Positions 26,443 to 35,112 of a stretch of 64,000 nt of DNA are shown here, in pieces. The translations under genes and the position numbers were made by a program. Source of the stretch: Gemmatales bacterium. Its GTDB lineage: Bacteria; Planctomycetota; Planctomycetia; Gemmatales; Gemmataceae. Location of the stretch: the NCBI GenBank assembly GCA_026004675.1, contig BPJP01000002.1, positions 558,001 to 622,000 on the forward strand, given 5' to 3'. Every line of letters begins with the position of its first letter. Within the stretch, counting starts at the first letter, position 1. Under the pieces are notes generated by a model, which worked only from the letters and a program-made list of their open reading frames with translations, was not told the origin of the DNA and made no database searches.

Positions 26443-26819
26443 CTTTTGGGATTTGCAAAGTATTGCAATTAGTTGCAAATCCTGGAAAATAAGCCATTTC
26501 CTGATTCTCACTTGGAACACCCTGCAACTCTAAATCGTTGTCTTCCGCATGTTGCTGCGCCTGAGCTCCTGCCCGAATTCCCGAAACGGCGTTCGTTGCC
26601 GCCAGAATTGGTTTCTTTTGGCTTTTGCAGCCGGGCAATAGGCCACGCTCGATACCTCTGCGATCAATTGGCAAACAAGATCCGGGCAAAGTTCGCTACG
26701 TGCGGGGTGTCATTTCGCACTTTCTTCAGGAAAATGACATTGCTACTTGCATACACCGGCTTCACTCTTATCATCGAATCTGGTCGGCTAGCAAAACTCG
26801 AACGCAAGCAGAATCAAAG
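26443..26819. other. Gap between tRNA-Ser and the restriction gene (377 bases)
   Basis: No gene is supported. The res reading frame stays open back to 26625, but the extra residues have no family-like pattern. The region is more AT-rich than its surroundings and holds the inverted repeat at 26449-26482. Confidence 0.45.
26449..26482. promoter_or_regulatory. Inverted repeat GGATTTGCAA / TTGCAAATCC
   Basis: Perfect 10-base arms at 26449-26458 and 26473-26482 around a 14-base centre that contains a third TTGCAA. It lies seven bases after the tRNA-Ser 3' end and about 340 bases before the res start. It could be an operator for the R-M genes or a transcript-end hairpin for the tRNA; no U-run follows. 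Confidence 0.4.
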
Positions 26820-29800
26820 ATGGCAAAACTATTCTTCGAAAAACCGATCCTGAATTCGCCTTACGAGTGTCCAACTCGCCATTGGGAGCTCGACGAGCAG
26901 GGACAGCCAACACAGCGGATCATCGAAGCTCGGCGAAAAGCCGAATTCATCACTCCCATTCCCAAACCCAAGAAGAAAAAGAAAGCGGCACAGCCCGAAC
27001 TGGACTTGGATTTTGAAGAAACAAGGGGCCTCGGCGATTCGAATCAAAAATATGATCCGACGCCGATCATCAACGAAGTGCGCTATCAAGTTTCCTTATG
27101 GCGCAATTGGCCCAACCCCAATGAGTGGCAAGTAACTCCGGAAACGGCCCGACTATTGCGACATTGGCGACACCACGCATTCAGCGGCTATCGGCCCTTC
27201 TTCTGCCAGGTTGAAGCAGTCGAAACTGTCATTTGGCTGACGGAGGTTGCGCCTCTTACAAAGGAGGGGCGAAAAATACTCGAACATCTCGAAAACGCCA
27301 ACCACGAAGCCAATCCAGAATTATTCCGGCTTGCACTGAAGCTCGCTACCGGCGCGGGCAAAACAACCGTGATGGCGATGATCATCGCCTGGCAGACGAT
27401 CAACGCAGTCCGGCGACCGGGAAGCAAGAAATTCACGCGCGGCTTTTTGGTCGTAACTCCCGGCTTGACGATCAAGGACCGCCTGCGCGTCCTGCAACCC
27501 AACGATCCGGACAGTTATTACCGTGAACGAGAACTGGTTCCCAATGACCTTCTCGAAGACCTGAACAAGGCGAAGATCGTCATCACCAACTACCACGCGT
27601 TCAAGCTTCGCGAGCGATTGGATTTATCCAAAGGAGGCCGCCAGTTGTTACAGGGCCGGCACGGCGAACCACTTCGCACCCTCGAAACGGAAGGACAGAT
27701 GTTGCAACGGGTCATGCCCGAATTGATGGGCATGAAGAACATTCTAGCGATCAACGACGAAGCGCATCACTGCTACCGGGAAAAACCGAAGGACGCCGAC
27801 GACGTCGATCTGAAAGGAGAAGAACGGCAAGAGGCCGAAAAAAACAACGAAGCAGCCCGGCTGTGGATTTCCGGCCTCGAAGCGGTGAATCGCAAACTGG
27901 GTCTGTCGCGGGTCATTGATCTGTCGGCCACCCCGTTCTTCTTGCGCGGCTCGGGTTATGCCGAAGGGACGCTCTTTCCCTGGACCATGAGCGATTTCTC
28001 TTTGATGGATGCGATTGAATCCGGAATCGTGAAATTGCCGCGCGTACCGGTCGCCGAAAACATTCCCGGTAATGAAATGCCGATGTACCGCAATCTTTGG
28101 GAGCACATTCGCAAAGACATGCCCAAAAAAGGGCGCGGCAAGGCCAAGGAACTCGATCCGCTGAAACTTCCGACCCGGCTGCAGACTGCCTTGCAGGCCT
28201 TGTACGGCCACTACGAAAAAACCTTCAAGCTATGGCAGGATGCCGGCATCGGCGTGCCCCCTTGCTTCATTATCGTCTGCCAGAATACCGCCATATCGAA
28301 GCTCGTTTTCGACTATATTTCGGGCTTCTACCGCACGAACGACGACGGTTCCACGACACTCGTCAATGGCCGCTTGCCCCTCTTCCGCAACTTCGATGAA
28401 ACCACCGGCAACCCCCTGCCTCGGCCCAACACCCTCTTGATCGATAGCGAACAACTCGAAGCGGGCGACGCTCTCGATCCAGAGTTCCGAAAAATGGCCG
28501 CCGACGAAATCGAACGCTTTCGCCGGGAAATCGTCGAACGCACCGGCGATCCCCGCGCCGGCGACCATATCACCGACCAGGAATTGCTCCGCGAGGTCAT
28601 GAACACGGTCGGAAAACCGGGGCAACTCGGCGCTTCCATCCGCTGCGTCGTCTCGGTGTCCATGTTGACCGAAGGCTGGGATGCCAACACGGTCACCCAT
28701 GTCCTCGGCGTCCGCGCGTTTGGTACGCAATTGCTTTGCGAACAGGTCATTGGCCGAGCCTTGCGCCGCCAGTCGTACGACCTCAACGAAGAAGGACTGT
28801 TCAACGTCGAATATGCCGACGTGTTTGGCATCCCCTTCGACTTCACGGCCAAACCGGTCGTCGCGCCACCGCAAAAGCCGAGAGAAACGATCCAAGTCAA
28901 GGCCGTGCGCCCCGACCGCGACCATCTCGAAATCCGCTTTCCGCGCGTCGAAGGCTACCGTGTCGAGTTGCCCGAAGAACGTCTCGAAGCCGAATTCAAT
29001 GACGACTCCATTCTCACGTTGACACCTGAGCTGGTCGGGCCATCTATTACAAAGAACGCCGGCATCGTCGGCGAATCGGTCGACCTGAACCTCAAACATC
29101 TGGATGACCAGAGGACTTTGTCGCTGGTCTACAATCTGACCAAACATTTGCTCTACAGCAAATGGCGCGACCTGAACGAAGACCCGAAATATCATCTTTT
29201 CGGCCAACTCAAGCGGATCGTCCGGCAATGGCTGGAAACGTGTCTGGTCTGCAAAGGTGATACCTCTCCCGGTTTGCTTATCTTTCCGGAGCTTGCCGAC
29301 ATGGCCTGCAACCGCATTACCGCCGCGATCACACGCAAGTTCCTCGACCGAACCCCCATCAAAGCCGTCCTCGATCCTTACAACCCCGTCGGATCGACCT
29401 GCCACGTCCGCTTCAACACCAGCAAAACCGCCCGCTGGGATACCGCCGGTCCCCCTCCCAAATGCCATATCAACTGGGTCATCCTCGACAGCGACTGGGA
29501 AGCGGAATTCTGCCGCGTCGCTGAAAGCCACCCCAAGGTTGTCGCCTACGTCAAAAACCACAACCTCGGCTTCGAAGTCCCTTACCGCTACGGCACCGAA
29601 GCCAGACGGTATCGGCCCGACTTCATCGTGCTGATCGACGACGGCCACGGCCCCGACGACCTTCTGCACCTCGTCGTCGAAATCAAAGGCTATCGCGGCG
29701 AAGATGCCAAGGAAAAGAAATCGGCCATGGAAACGTACTGGGTTCCCGGCGTCAACCGACTGGGACGTTTCGGCCGCTGGGCCTTCGCCGAGTTTTGCGA

Positions 29801-29903
29801 TTTCTACGACATCCAGTCCGATTTCAAGGCCAAAGTGGAGTCCGACTTCAACAAGCTGATTCACACAATAACGGCTGACAGCCCGGAGAATGCCACGATA
29901 TGA
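26820..29903 (+). CDS. Type III-like restriction endonuclease, Res subunit
   Basis: 1,027 residues from ATG 26820. It is an SF2 helicase with Walker A LATGAGKTT (about residue 178), motif II DEAH (INDEAHHCYRE, about 313), SATPFF, EGWDANTVTHVLG and motif VI QVIGRALRR (about 641). A C-terminal PD-(D/E)xK nuclease has YRPDFIVLID (about 930) and VEIKGYRG (about 952). It should cut DNA after ATP-driven communication between unmodified sites, with the Mod protein encoded downstream. The order res-mod is the reverse of classic type III operons. Two 165-base repeats separate it from mod. Confidence 0.92.
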   Translation: MAKLFFEKPILNSPYECPTRHWELDEQGQPTQRIIEARRKAEFITPIPKPKKKKKAAQPELDLDFEETRGLGDSNQKYDPTPIINEVRYQVSLWRNWPNPNEWQVTPETARLLRHWRHHAFSGYRPFFCQVEAVETVIWLTEVAPLTKEGRKILEHLENANHEANPELFRLALKLATGAGKTTVMAMIIAWQTINAVRRPGSKKFTRGFLVVTPGLTIKDRLRVLQPNDPDSYYRERELVPNDLLEDLNKAKIVITNYHAFKLRERLDLSKGGRQLLQGRHGEPLRTLETEGQMLQRVMPELMGMKNILAINDEAHHCYREKPKDADDVDLKGEERQEAEKNNEAARLWISGLEAVNRKLGLSRVIDLSATPFFLRGSGYAEGTLFPWTMSDFSLMDAIESGIVKLPRVPVAENIPGNEMPMYRNLWEHIRKDMPKKGRGKAKELDPLKLPTRLQTALQALYGHYEKTFKLWQDAGIGVPPCFIIVCQNTAISKLVFDYISGFYRTNDDGSTTLVNGRLPLFRNFDETTGNPLPRPNTLLIDSEQLEAGDALDPEFRKMAADEIERFRREIVERTGDPRAGDHITDQELLREVMNTVGKPGQLGASIRCVVSVSMLTEGWDANTVTHVLGVRAFGTQLLCEQVIGRALRRQSYDLNEEGLFNVEYADVFGIPFDFTAKPVVAPPQKPRETIQVKAVRPDRDHLEIRFPRVEGYRVELPEERLEAEFNDDSILTLTPELVGPSITKNAGIVGESVDLNLKHLDDQRTLSLVYNLTKHLLYSKWRDLNEDPKYHLFGQLKRIVRQWLETCLVCKGDTSPGLLIFPELADMACNRITAAITRKFLDRTPIKAVLDPYNPVGSTCHVRFNTSKTARWDTAGPPPKCHINWVILDSDWEAEFCRVAESHPKVVAYVKNHNLGFEVPYRYGTEARRYRPDFIVLIDDGHGPDDLLHLVVEIKGYRGEDAKEKKSAMETYWVPGVNRLGRFGRWAFAEFCDFYDIQSDFKAKVESDFNKLIHTITADSPENATI

Positions 29904-30347
29904 AAACCACGAACGAACAACAATGGACACGAATTGCAGGTCCTGAATCATTCGTGTTGATTCGTGCCCATTCGCGGTCCGACCGAGGATAGAACAAAAC
30001 GGAGACATAGTAACCACGAAGGAAGACCAAGGGGCACAAATGGGAGGGCCTCGCTCTGTCGGGGCCGAAGATATTGGACGCGACAAAGCGCGTTTCTCCA
30101 CTGGAACATGAATCATTCGTGTTGATTCGTGTCCATTCGCGGTCCGACCGAGGATAGAACATAACGGAGACATAGTAACCACGAAGGAACACCAAGGGAC
30201 ACAAATGGGAGGGCCTCGCTCCGTCGGGGCCGAAGATATTGGACGCGACAAAGCGCGTCCCGCCACTGCAACATGAATCATTCGTGTTGATTCGTGTGCA
30301 TTCGTGGTTTGATTCGTGTCCATTCGCGGTCCTCGACAGGAAACGAT
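29904..30347. repeat. Two 165-base tandem repeats plus a partial third between res and mod
   Basis: Unit A is 29945-30109, unit B 30110-30274 and a partial unit C starts at 30275 and ends near 30333. Period is exactly 165. A and B differ at only a few positions. Each begins GAATCATTCGTGTTGATTCG and contains CCATTCGCGGT, a member of a degenerate family I know as a non-coding dispersed repeat in many environmental bacteria. The first 40 bases of the gap hold a related inverted fragment (AACAATGGACACGAATT). 165 is a multiple of 3, so the minus strand stays open through the array and can be mistaken for a gene. Confidence 0.93.
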
Positions 30348-33233
30348 ATGGCAAAGAAAAAGAACTTCAAAAAGAAAACCGTCGAAACCCTCACGCACGA
30401 CGAGGCCGGGCGACTCAACATCCCCACGGCGGAACTTCAACCCGTCGTCGGCGACGACGTCCGCTCGCCGATCCGTGTCGCCATCGAACGCCGCAATCGC
30501 GACCTCGATCCGCAGCTGGTCTGGCGCGGCAAGGACGAGCAGGACTGGTCCGATCTGGTCGTCCATGCCCCGCCTCTGTACATCCAGGAAAAGGTGCATC
30601 CCAAAGCCCTGATCGATGACCTGATGCGCTTCAGTCGCGAAAGCAGGCCCAGCGCTGATGACGACGAGCCGCCTGCGCTGTTCCCTGACCTCTTTGCCGA
30701 CTTCAACGGCCTGCCCGAAGAAGCCCGCACCGCCGAGTTCTACCAGCACGAAGGCAACTGGACCAACCGCATGATTCTGGGCGATTCCTTGCAAGTGATG
30801 GCGTCGCTGGCCGAACGCGAAGGCTTGCGCGGCAAAGTGCAGTGCATCTACATCGACCCGCCCTACGGCATCAAGTTCAACAGCAACTTCCAGTGGTCCA
30901 CGACCAGCCGCGACGTGAAGGACGGCAAGGCCGATCACATCACCCGCGAGCCGGAACAGGTCAAGGCCTTTCGCGATACGTGGCGAGATGGGATTCACTC
31001 GTATCTGACGTACCTCCGCGATCGGCTGACCGTCGCGAGGGATTTGCTCACGGAGTCTGGATCTGTTTTTGTGCAGATTGGCGACGAGAACGTGCATCGC
31101 GTTCGCGCATTGATGGATGAGGTGTTCGGAGAAAGAAACTACGTTAGCACAATAAACTTCGCGACTACCGGCGGCTTACCGTCGGCGCATCTTTCTCGTA
31201 TAGGTGACTTCATTCTTTTGTACGCCAAAAATGTCGAGATCATGAAGTGGCGACGACTAAAGGAACCGAAGAAAGGGCTCGGCGAAGAAGGCTCGGGTTA
31301 CAACCGACTCGAGATTGCGCCATTTCAAAGGCGTCAGGCAACTCCGCAAGAACGCGATTCTCCGGACATAATCAATTCTGATTGGCGTGTGTATTCATCC
31401 GACAACTTGAATGGCCAAGGTCCGCCTCCGGAACCCACTCCGTTTGTGTGGCAAGGTAGGACGTTCAATCCTGCACCCAATTCACATTGGAAGCCGAGTT
31501 TTCCTCACGGACTCGAAAGGCTTGCAAGAGCAAATCGGGCTGAAGTTGTGGGAAATAATCTCCGGTACGTTCGATTCTTTGACGACAATCCATCAAGTCC
31601 AATCAAGAACATCTGGCTTGACACAAGTAAGGCAGGGTTTGCGTCGTCGAAGTCCTACGTTGTGGAGACAAACGAATCCGTGGTGGAGCGTTGCGTATTG
31701 ATGACGACCGATCCCGGCGACTTGGTTCTCGATCCCACTTGCGGCTCCGGCACGACCGCCTACGTCGCCGAACAATGGGGCCGGCGGTGGATCACGATCG
31801 ATACGTCTCGCGTCGCTCTCGCCCTGGCCCGCGCTCGCATCATGGGCGCTCGCTACCCGTACTACCTGCTGGCCGACGAAGTCGAAGATGTCGAAGAGGT
31901 CATCCGGTCGGACGGCAAGACATTCCGCTACAAGTCGGACCGGCCCGGCCGGCCTCATGTCCGCCAGGGCTTCATTTACCAGCGCGTGCCGCACATCACG
32001 CTCAAATCGATCGCCAACAACGCCGAGATCGACGTCATCTGGGAGAAATTCGAGGAACGACTGCTGCCGCTGCGCAAAAAGCTCACATCGGTCATTCCCG
32101 GCAAGTGGCTGGCGGACTACCGCAAGAAGCAGAAATACACGGCCGAGGTGCCGCCGGAGATTCAGGAATGGGAAATCCCCCGCGAGTTTCCAGGCGACTG
32201 GCCGGAGAATGCCAAAGCGTTGCACGAGGAGTTCTGGAAGTTGCGGATCGAGCGGCAAAGGGAAATCGACGCTTCGATCGCCGCCCATGCCGAGTTCGAA
32301 TACCTCTACGACAAGCCTTACGAGGACAAATCGAAGGTGAGGGTGGCCGGTCCGTTCACGGTCGAGAGTTTGTCGCCTCATCGTTATATGGGGGTCGATG
32401 AGAACGACGAATTGATCCGTCGGCAGGGTTCGTTGGCACCGCCAGGGGAAACGCACAGCATCGACGAGGATGGATTCGTCGAGATGATTCTGGAGAATCT
32501 GAAAGTGGCGGGGGTGCAGCAGGCGCACAAGGAAGACAAGATCGATTTCACGTCGCTGGTTCCGTGGCCGGGCGAGCTGATCTGTGCCGAAGGGCGTTAC
32601 CTGGAAGGGGAAAAGGAGCGGCGGGCGGGGATTTTCATCGGGCCGGAATTCGGCACGGTTCAGCGGCAGGACCTGGTGCAGGCAGCCCGCGAAGCGGCCG
32701 ACGCGGGCTTCGATGTGCTGATCGCCTGCGCCTTCAGTTACGATGCTCATTCTTCGGAGCTGAACAAGTTGGGCCGCATCCCGGTTCTGAAGGCTCGGAT
32801 GAATGCCGATCTGCATATGGCCAGCGACTTGAAGGAGAGCAAAACGGCCAACCTGTTTGTGATTTTCGGCGAGCCGGACGTGGACATTTTGCACACGGAC
32901 GACGGCCGAATTCAGGTGCGAATCAATGGCGTCGATGTGTTTGATCCCAGTACAGGGGAAGTTCGCAGCGACGGCCCGGAGGGAATCGCCTGCTGGTTCA
33001 TCGACACGGACTACAACGAAGAGTCGTTCTTCGTTCGGCACGCTTATTTTCTTGGCGCCAACGACCCGTACAAGTCGCTCAAGACGACACTCAAAGCCGA
33101 GATCGACGAAGAGTCGTGGGCCAGCTTGAACAGTGCCGTTTCCCGGCCGTTCGAGAAACCCAAATCCGGCCGAATCGCCGTCAAAGTGATCAATCACCTG
33201 GGAGACGAGGTGATGAAAGTGTTTCGCGTTTGA
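30348..33233 (+). CDS. Type III-like DNA methyltransferase, Mod subunit
   Basis: 961 residues from ATG 30348 (AGGA upstream). The catalytic motif IV IYIDPPYGIKFNSNF is near residue 170 and the SAM-binding motif I DPTCGSGTTAYVAEQWG near 462, the beta-class order of N6-adenine/N4-cytosine methylases; DPPY suggests N6-adenine. The segment between them (about 261-450) is the expected target-recognition domain and has clearly lower GC than the flanks. The C-terminal 400 residues have no methylase motifs (FVIFGEPDVDILHTDDGRIQVRI) and probably contact Res. The gene starts directly after the tandem repeats. Confidence 0.92.
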   Translation: MAKKKNFKKKTVETLTHDEAGRLNIPTAELQPVVGDDVRSPIRVAIERRNRDLDPQLVWRGKDEQDWSDLVVHAPPLYIQEKVHPKALIDDLMRFSRESRPSADDDEPPALFPDLFADFNGLPEEARTAEFYQHEGNWTNRMILGDSLQVMASLAEREGLRGKVQCIYIDPPYGIKFNSNFQWSTTSRDVKDGKADHITREPEQVKAFRDTWRDGIHSYLTYLRDRLTVARDLLTESGSVFVQIGDENVHRVRALMDEVFGERNYVSTINFATTGGLPSAHLSRIGDFILLYAKNVEIMKWRRLKEPKKGLGEEGSGYNRLEIAPFQRRQATPQERDSPDIINSDWRVYSSDNLNGQGPPPEPTPFVWQGRTFNPAPNSHWKPSFPHGLERLARANRAEVVGNNLRYVRFFDDNPSSPIKNIWLDTSKAGFASSKSYVVETNESVVERCVLMTTDPGDLVLDPTCGSGTTAYVAEQWGRRWITIDTSRVALALARARIMGARYPYYLLADEVEDVEEVIRSDGKTFRYKSDRPGRPHVRQGFIYQRVPHITLKSIANNAEIDVIWEKFEERLLPLRKKLTSVIPGKWLADYRKKQKYTAEVPPEIQEWEIPREFPGDWPENAKALHEEFWKLRIERQREIDASIAAHAEFEYLYDKPYEDKSKVRVAGPFTVESLSPHRYMGVDENDELIRRQGSLAPPGETHSIDEDGFVEMILENLKVAGVQQAHKEDKIDFTSLVPWPGELICAEGRYLEGEKERRAGIFIGPEFGTVQRQDLVQAAREAADAGFDVLIACAFSYDAHSSELNKLGRIPVLKARMNADLHMASDLKESKTANLFVIFGEPDVDILHTDDGRIQVRINGVDVFDPSTGEVRSDGPEGIACWFIDTDYNEESFFVRHAYFLGANDPYKSLKTTLKAEIDEESWASLNSAVSRPFEKPKSGRIAVKVINHLGDEVMKVFRV

Positions 33234-33363
33234 GGCAGAAGGCCATTACGGTCGAAGTTGCTGGCGTGGATCGAGCAATGGCGAAACGGCAGACCGTCTT
33301 CTCCGCTTTTGAGAGAGGCAAAGGGTGGCCTTCGGATGCCGATGCATCCGTCGGTGCCTGGCA

Positions 33364-35028
33364 TTATTCTTTCTGACGCCGGGACATTCGCACGCTGGCC
33401 GCAATCACTTCCGTCGCCTTTTCTTGTGCGTCGCGTTTGAAAATCATTCTTTCGCCGTGGTAAAGGCCATAGTCAGGAAACCGATAGGTGTTGTTATCGA
33501 TCTCTTCGAGTGGATAAAGGAAGAACCACTCGATCAAAGCGTACAGTGTGCCGTCTTTTTCGAAAATGAAGAGGACGTTGTGGTCGGGACCGTATTCGCC
33601 GATGAGACCACGCCAGTGGTCGGGAGGTCTGGGATTTTTCTTTGCGGTCCGCTCGAACAACGTATCCGAGAGTTTCAGGTTGTTGCCAGCGGGGACAAGC
33701 TCCAGGCCGAAATGCAGAACGTCATCGGCGACGATCTTGCCATCCAGCGAGCGGAGTTCGAGTCGTAGTCCGCGATACCAGAGCCAAAGTTTGCCATTGT
33801 GGTGTTGGATTTCGAAATGTTTGTCGCCAGCGCGATAATAGCCGGTCAACTTTTCGCGCTGTTCTGGTACGATTTCGCTGGTATGGATCAGAGGAGGCAG
33901 CGGCTTTTTGTCACGGACGGCCAGCATGGTGCGCAGCGTTTCGTCGGCGATGCGGCGAATGATGCCGTTGGCGCCGTCGCGGGAGGTGGTAACGACGACG
34001 CCCAATTGCTCGTCTTGCAAGATCGCCAGCTCGGTCGCGAAGCCGTAGATGGCGCCGGAATGCCCGACGCAGCGTTTGCCGTTTCGTTCTTCGATGTAAA
34101 AGCCGAGGCCGAAACCGCTCTTGGCATTGTCGTCGGCAAACTGCAACTGCAGCATTTGCTTTAAAGTTTCTGGTTTGAGGATGGGTCGGCCGTCGCGAAG
34201 GAGGCACCTTATGAATGCGGCCAGATCGACGACCGTGGAATACATCGAACCGGCTGGCGCCATGCCCAACTCGAACGTCGGCGCGGGAAAATCCGGACGC
34301 TCGTAACTCCACATGACCGCTTTGGCGAGCCGTTTCGTCAATTCCGGCCTGGGCCCAAAGGCACTATCGGCCATTGCCAACGGTTTGAGCACCCGGCGGT
34401 GGAGGTATTCGGCAAAGGGTTCTTTCTGGGTTTTCTCCAACACATAGCCGACCACTGCCAGGGCAGCGTTGGAGTATTTCGTTTTGGTTTCCGGTTCATA
34501 GACAAGCGATGTTTGATTCAGGCTGGCAACGGTTTGTTTCAGGGCGGCGCCGCCGGCATCGAAATAGTTGCCCACCGGCGGTTCGCGCACCAGTCCCGAC
34601 CGATGGGCCATCAATTGCCGAAGCGTAATCTTCTTGTCAAATGGGCTTTTCGGATGGAACTCAGGGAGGTATGTGGTGATTGGTGCATCCAGATCGAGCC
34701 GCCCTTTTTCGACAAGCTGCATGATGGCGATATCGGTAAACAGCTTGGAAACCGAGCCGACACGGTAAACGGTGTCGGCGGCGGCCTCGACCTTTCTATC
34801 GCGATCGGCATAGCCGAAGCCTTGTGCCCAGATCGTTTTTTGGCCTTCGACAACGGCAATCGACAGTGCCGGCAGGTTTTTGCGTCTGGCTTCTTCTTGA
34901 ATCCATCGTTGCAGTGCCTGGATGGCGGCCCGATGGCTGGCAGGAGGCGCGATGCAAGGGGCTGCCAGCGATTGCGGAAGAATGCAAGCCAGACCGGTGA
35001 TGCCGATGATTTGCAAAAACGCCTTCAT
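33364..35028 (-). CDS. Exported serine hydrolase, class C beta-lactamase family
   Basis: 554 residues from ATG 35028 (MKAFLQIIGITGLACILPQSLA, signal peptide); an ATG at 35046 is an alternative. It has the SxxK motif RVGSVSKLF (nucleophile Ser92), YSNAALAVVGYVL for YxN and GHSGAIYG for the HxG/KTG-like box. The C-terminal 150 residues form an added domain. Relatives include D-aminopeptidases, esterases and penicillin-binding-like enzymes, so the substrate is open. It follows the PQQ-propeller gene and its terminator by about 85 bases in the same direction. Confidence 0.87.
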   Translation of the reverse strand: MKAFLQIIGITGLACILPQSLAAPCIAPPASHRAAIQALQRWIQEEARRKNLPALSIAVVEGQKTIWAQGFGYADRDRKVEAAADTVYRVGSVSKLFTDIAIMQLVEKGRLDLDAPITTYLPEFHPKSPFDKKITLRQLMAHRSGLVREPPVGNYFDAGGAALKQTVASLNQTSLVYEPETKTKYSNAALAVVGYVLEKTQKEPFAEYLHRRVLKPLAMADSAFGPRPELTKRLAKAVMWSYERPDFPAPTFELGMAPAGSMYSTVVDLAAFIRCLLRDGRPILKPETLKQMLQLQFADDNAKSGFGLGFYIEERNGKRCVGHSGAIYGFATELAILQDEQLGVVVTTSRDGANGIIRRIADETLRTMLAVRDKKPLPPLIHTSEIVPEQREKLTGYYRAGDKHFEIQHHNGKLWLWYRGLRLELRSLDGKIVADDVLHFGLELVPAGNNLKLSDTLFERTAKKNPRPPDHWRGLIGEYGPDHNVLFIFEKDGTLYALIEWFFLYPLEEIDNNTYRFPDYGLYHGERMIFKRDAQEKATEVIAASVRMSRRQKE

Positions 35029-35056
35029 TTTACGATTGCTTGGCATGTATCCCAAT

Positions 35057-35086
35057 AAAAAGGGGGCGGTGTGGGTCCGCCCCCCC
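35057..35086 (-). terminator. Intrinsic terminator of the PQQ-propeller gene
   Basis: The minus strand has an 8-base GC stem (35077-35084 with 35062-35069, GGGGGCGG/CCGCCCCC), a 7-base loop and then TTTTT (35061-35057). It lies about 30 bases after the stop at 35113 and before the serine hydrolase start. Confidence 0.85.
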
Positions 35087-35112
35087 GAGGAAAAATGCAT
35101 TGCAACCGATGC

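Noticed and set aside
25127..26689. A 520-codon minus-strand frame crossing tRNA-Ser
   Set aside because: It overlaps a DUF1501 gene and a tRNA on the other strand; no protein-like features.
29848..30354. A 168-codon minus-strand frame with internal repeats
   Set aside because: It is the 165-base (55-codon) tandem repeat read in an open frame. Such translations are common false genes from this repeat family.
28230..31097. A 955-codon open frame on the minus strand
   Set aside because: It is antisense to res and mod, runs through the tandem repeats and has no family-like motifs. It is a shadow of high-GC codon use.
31593..33197. A 534-codon minus-strand frame
   Set aside because: Antisense to the conserved methyltransferase; no motif or ribosome site.
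26354..33233. Prophage or integrative element bounded by the tRNA-Ser end
   Set aside because: I found no second copy of the tRNA 3' end, no integrase and no phage genes; only the R-M genes and repeats are present.
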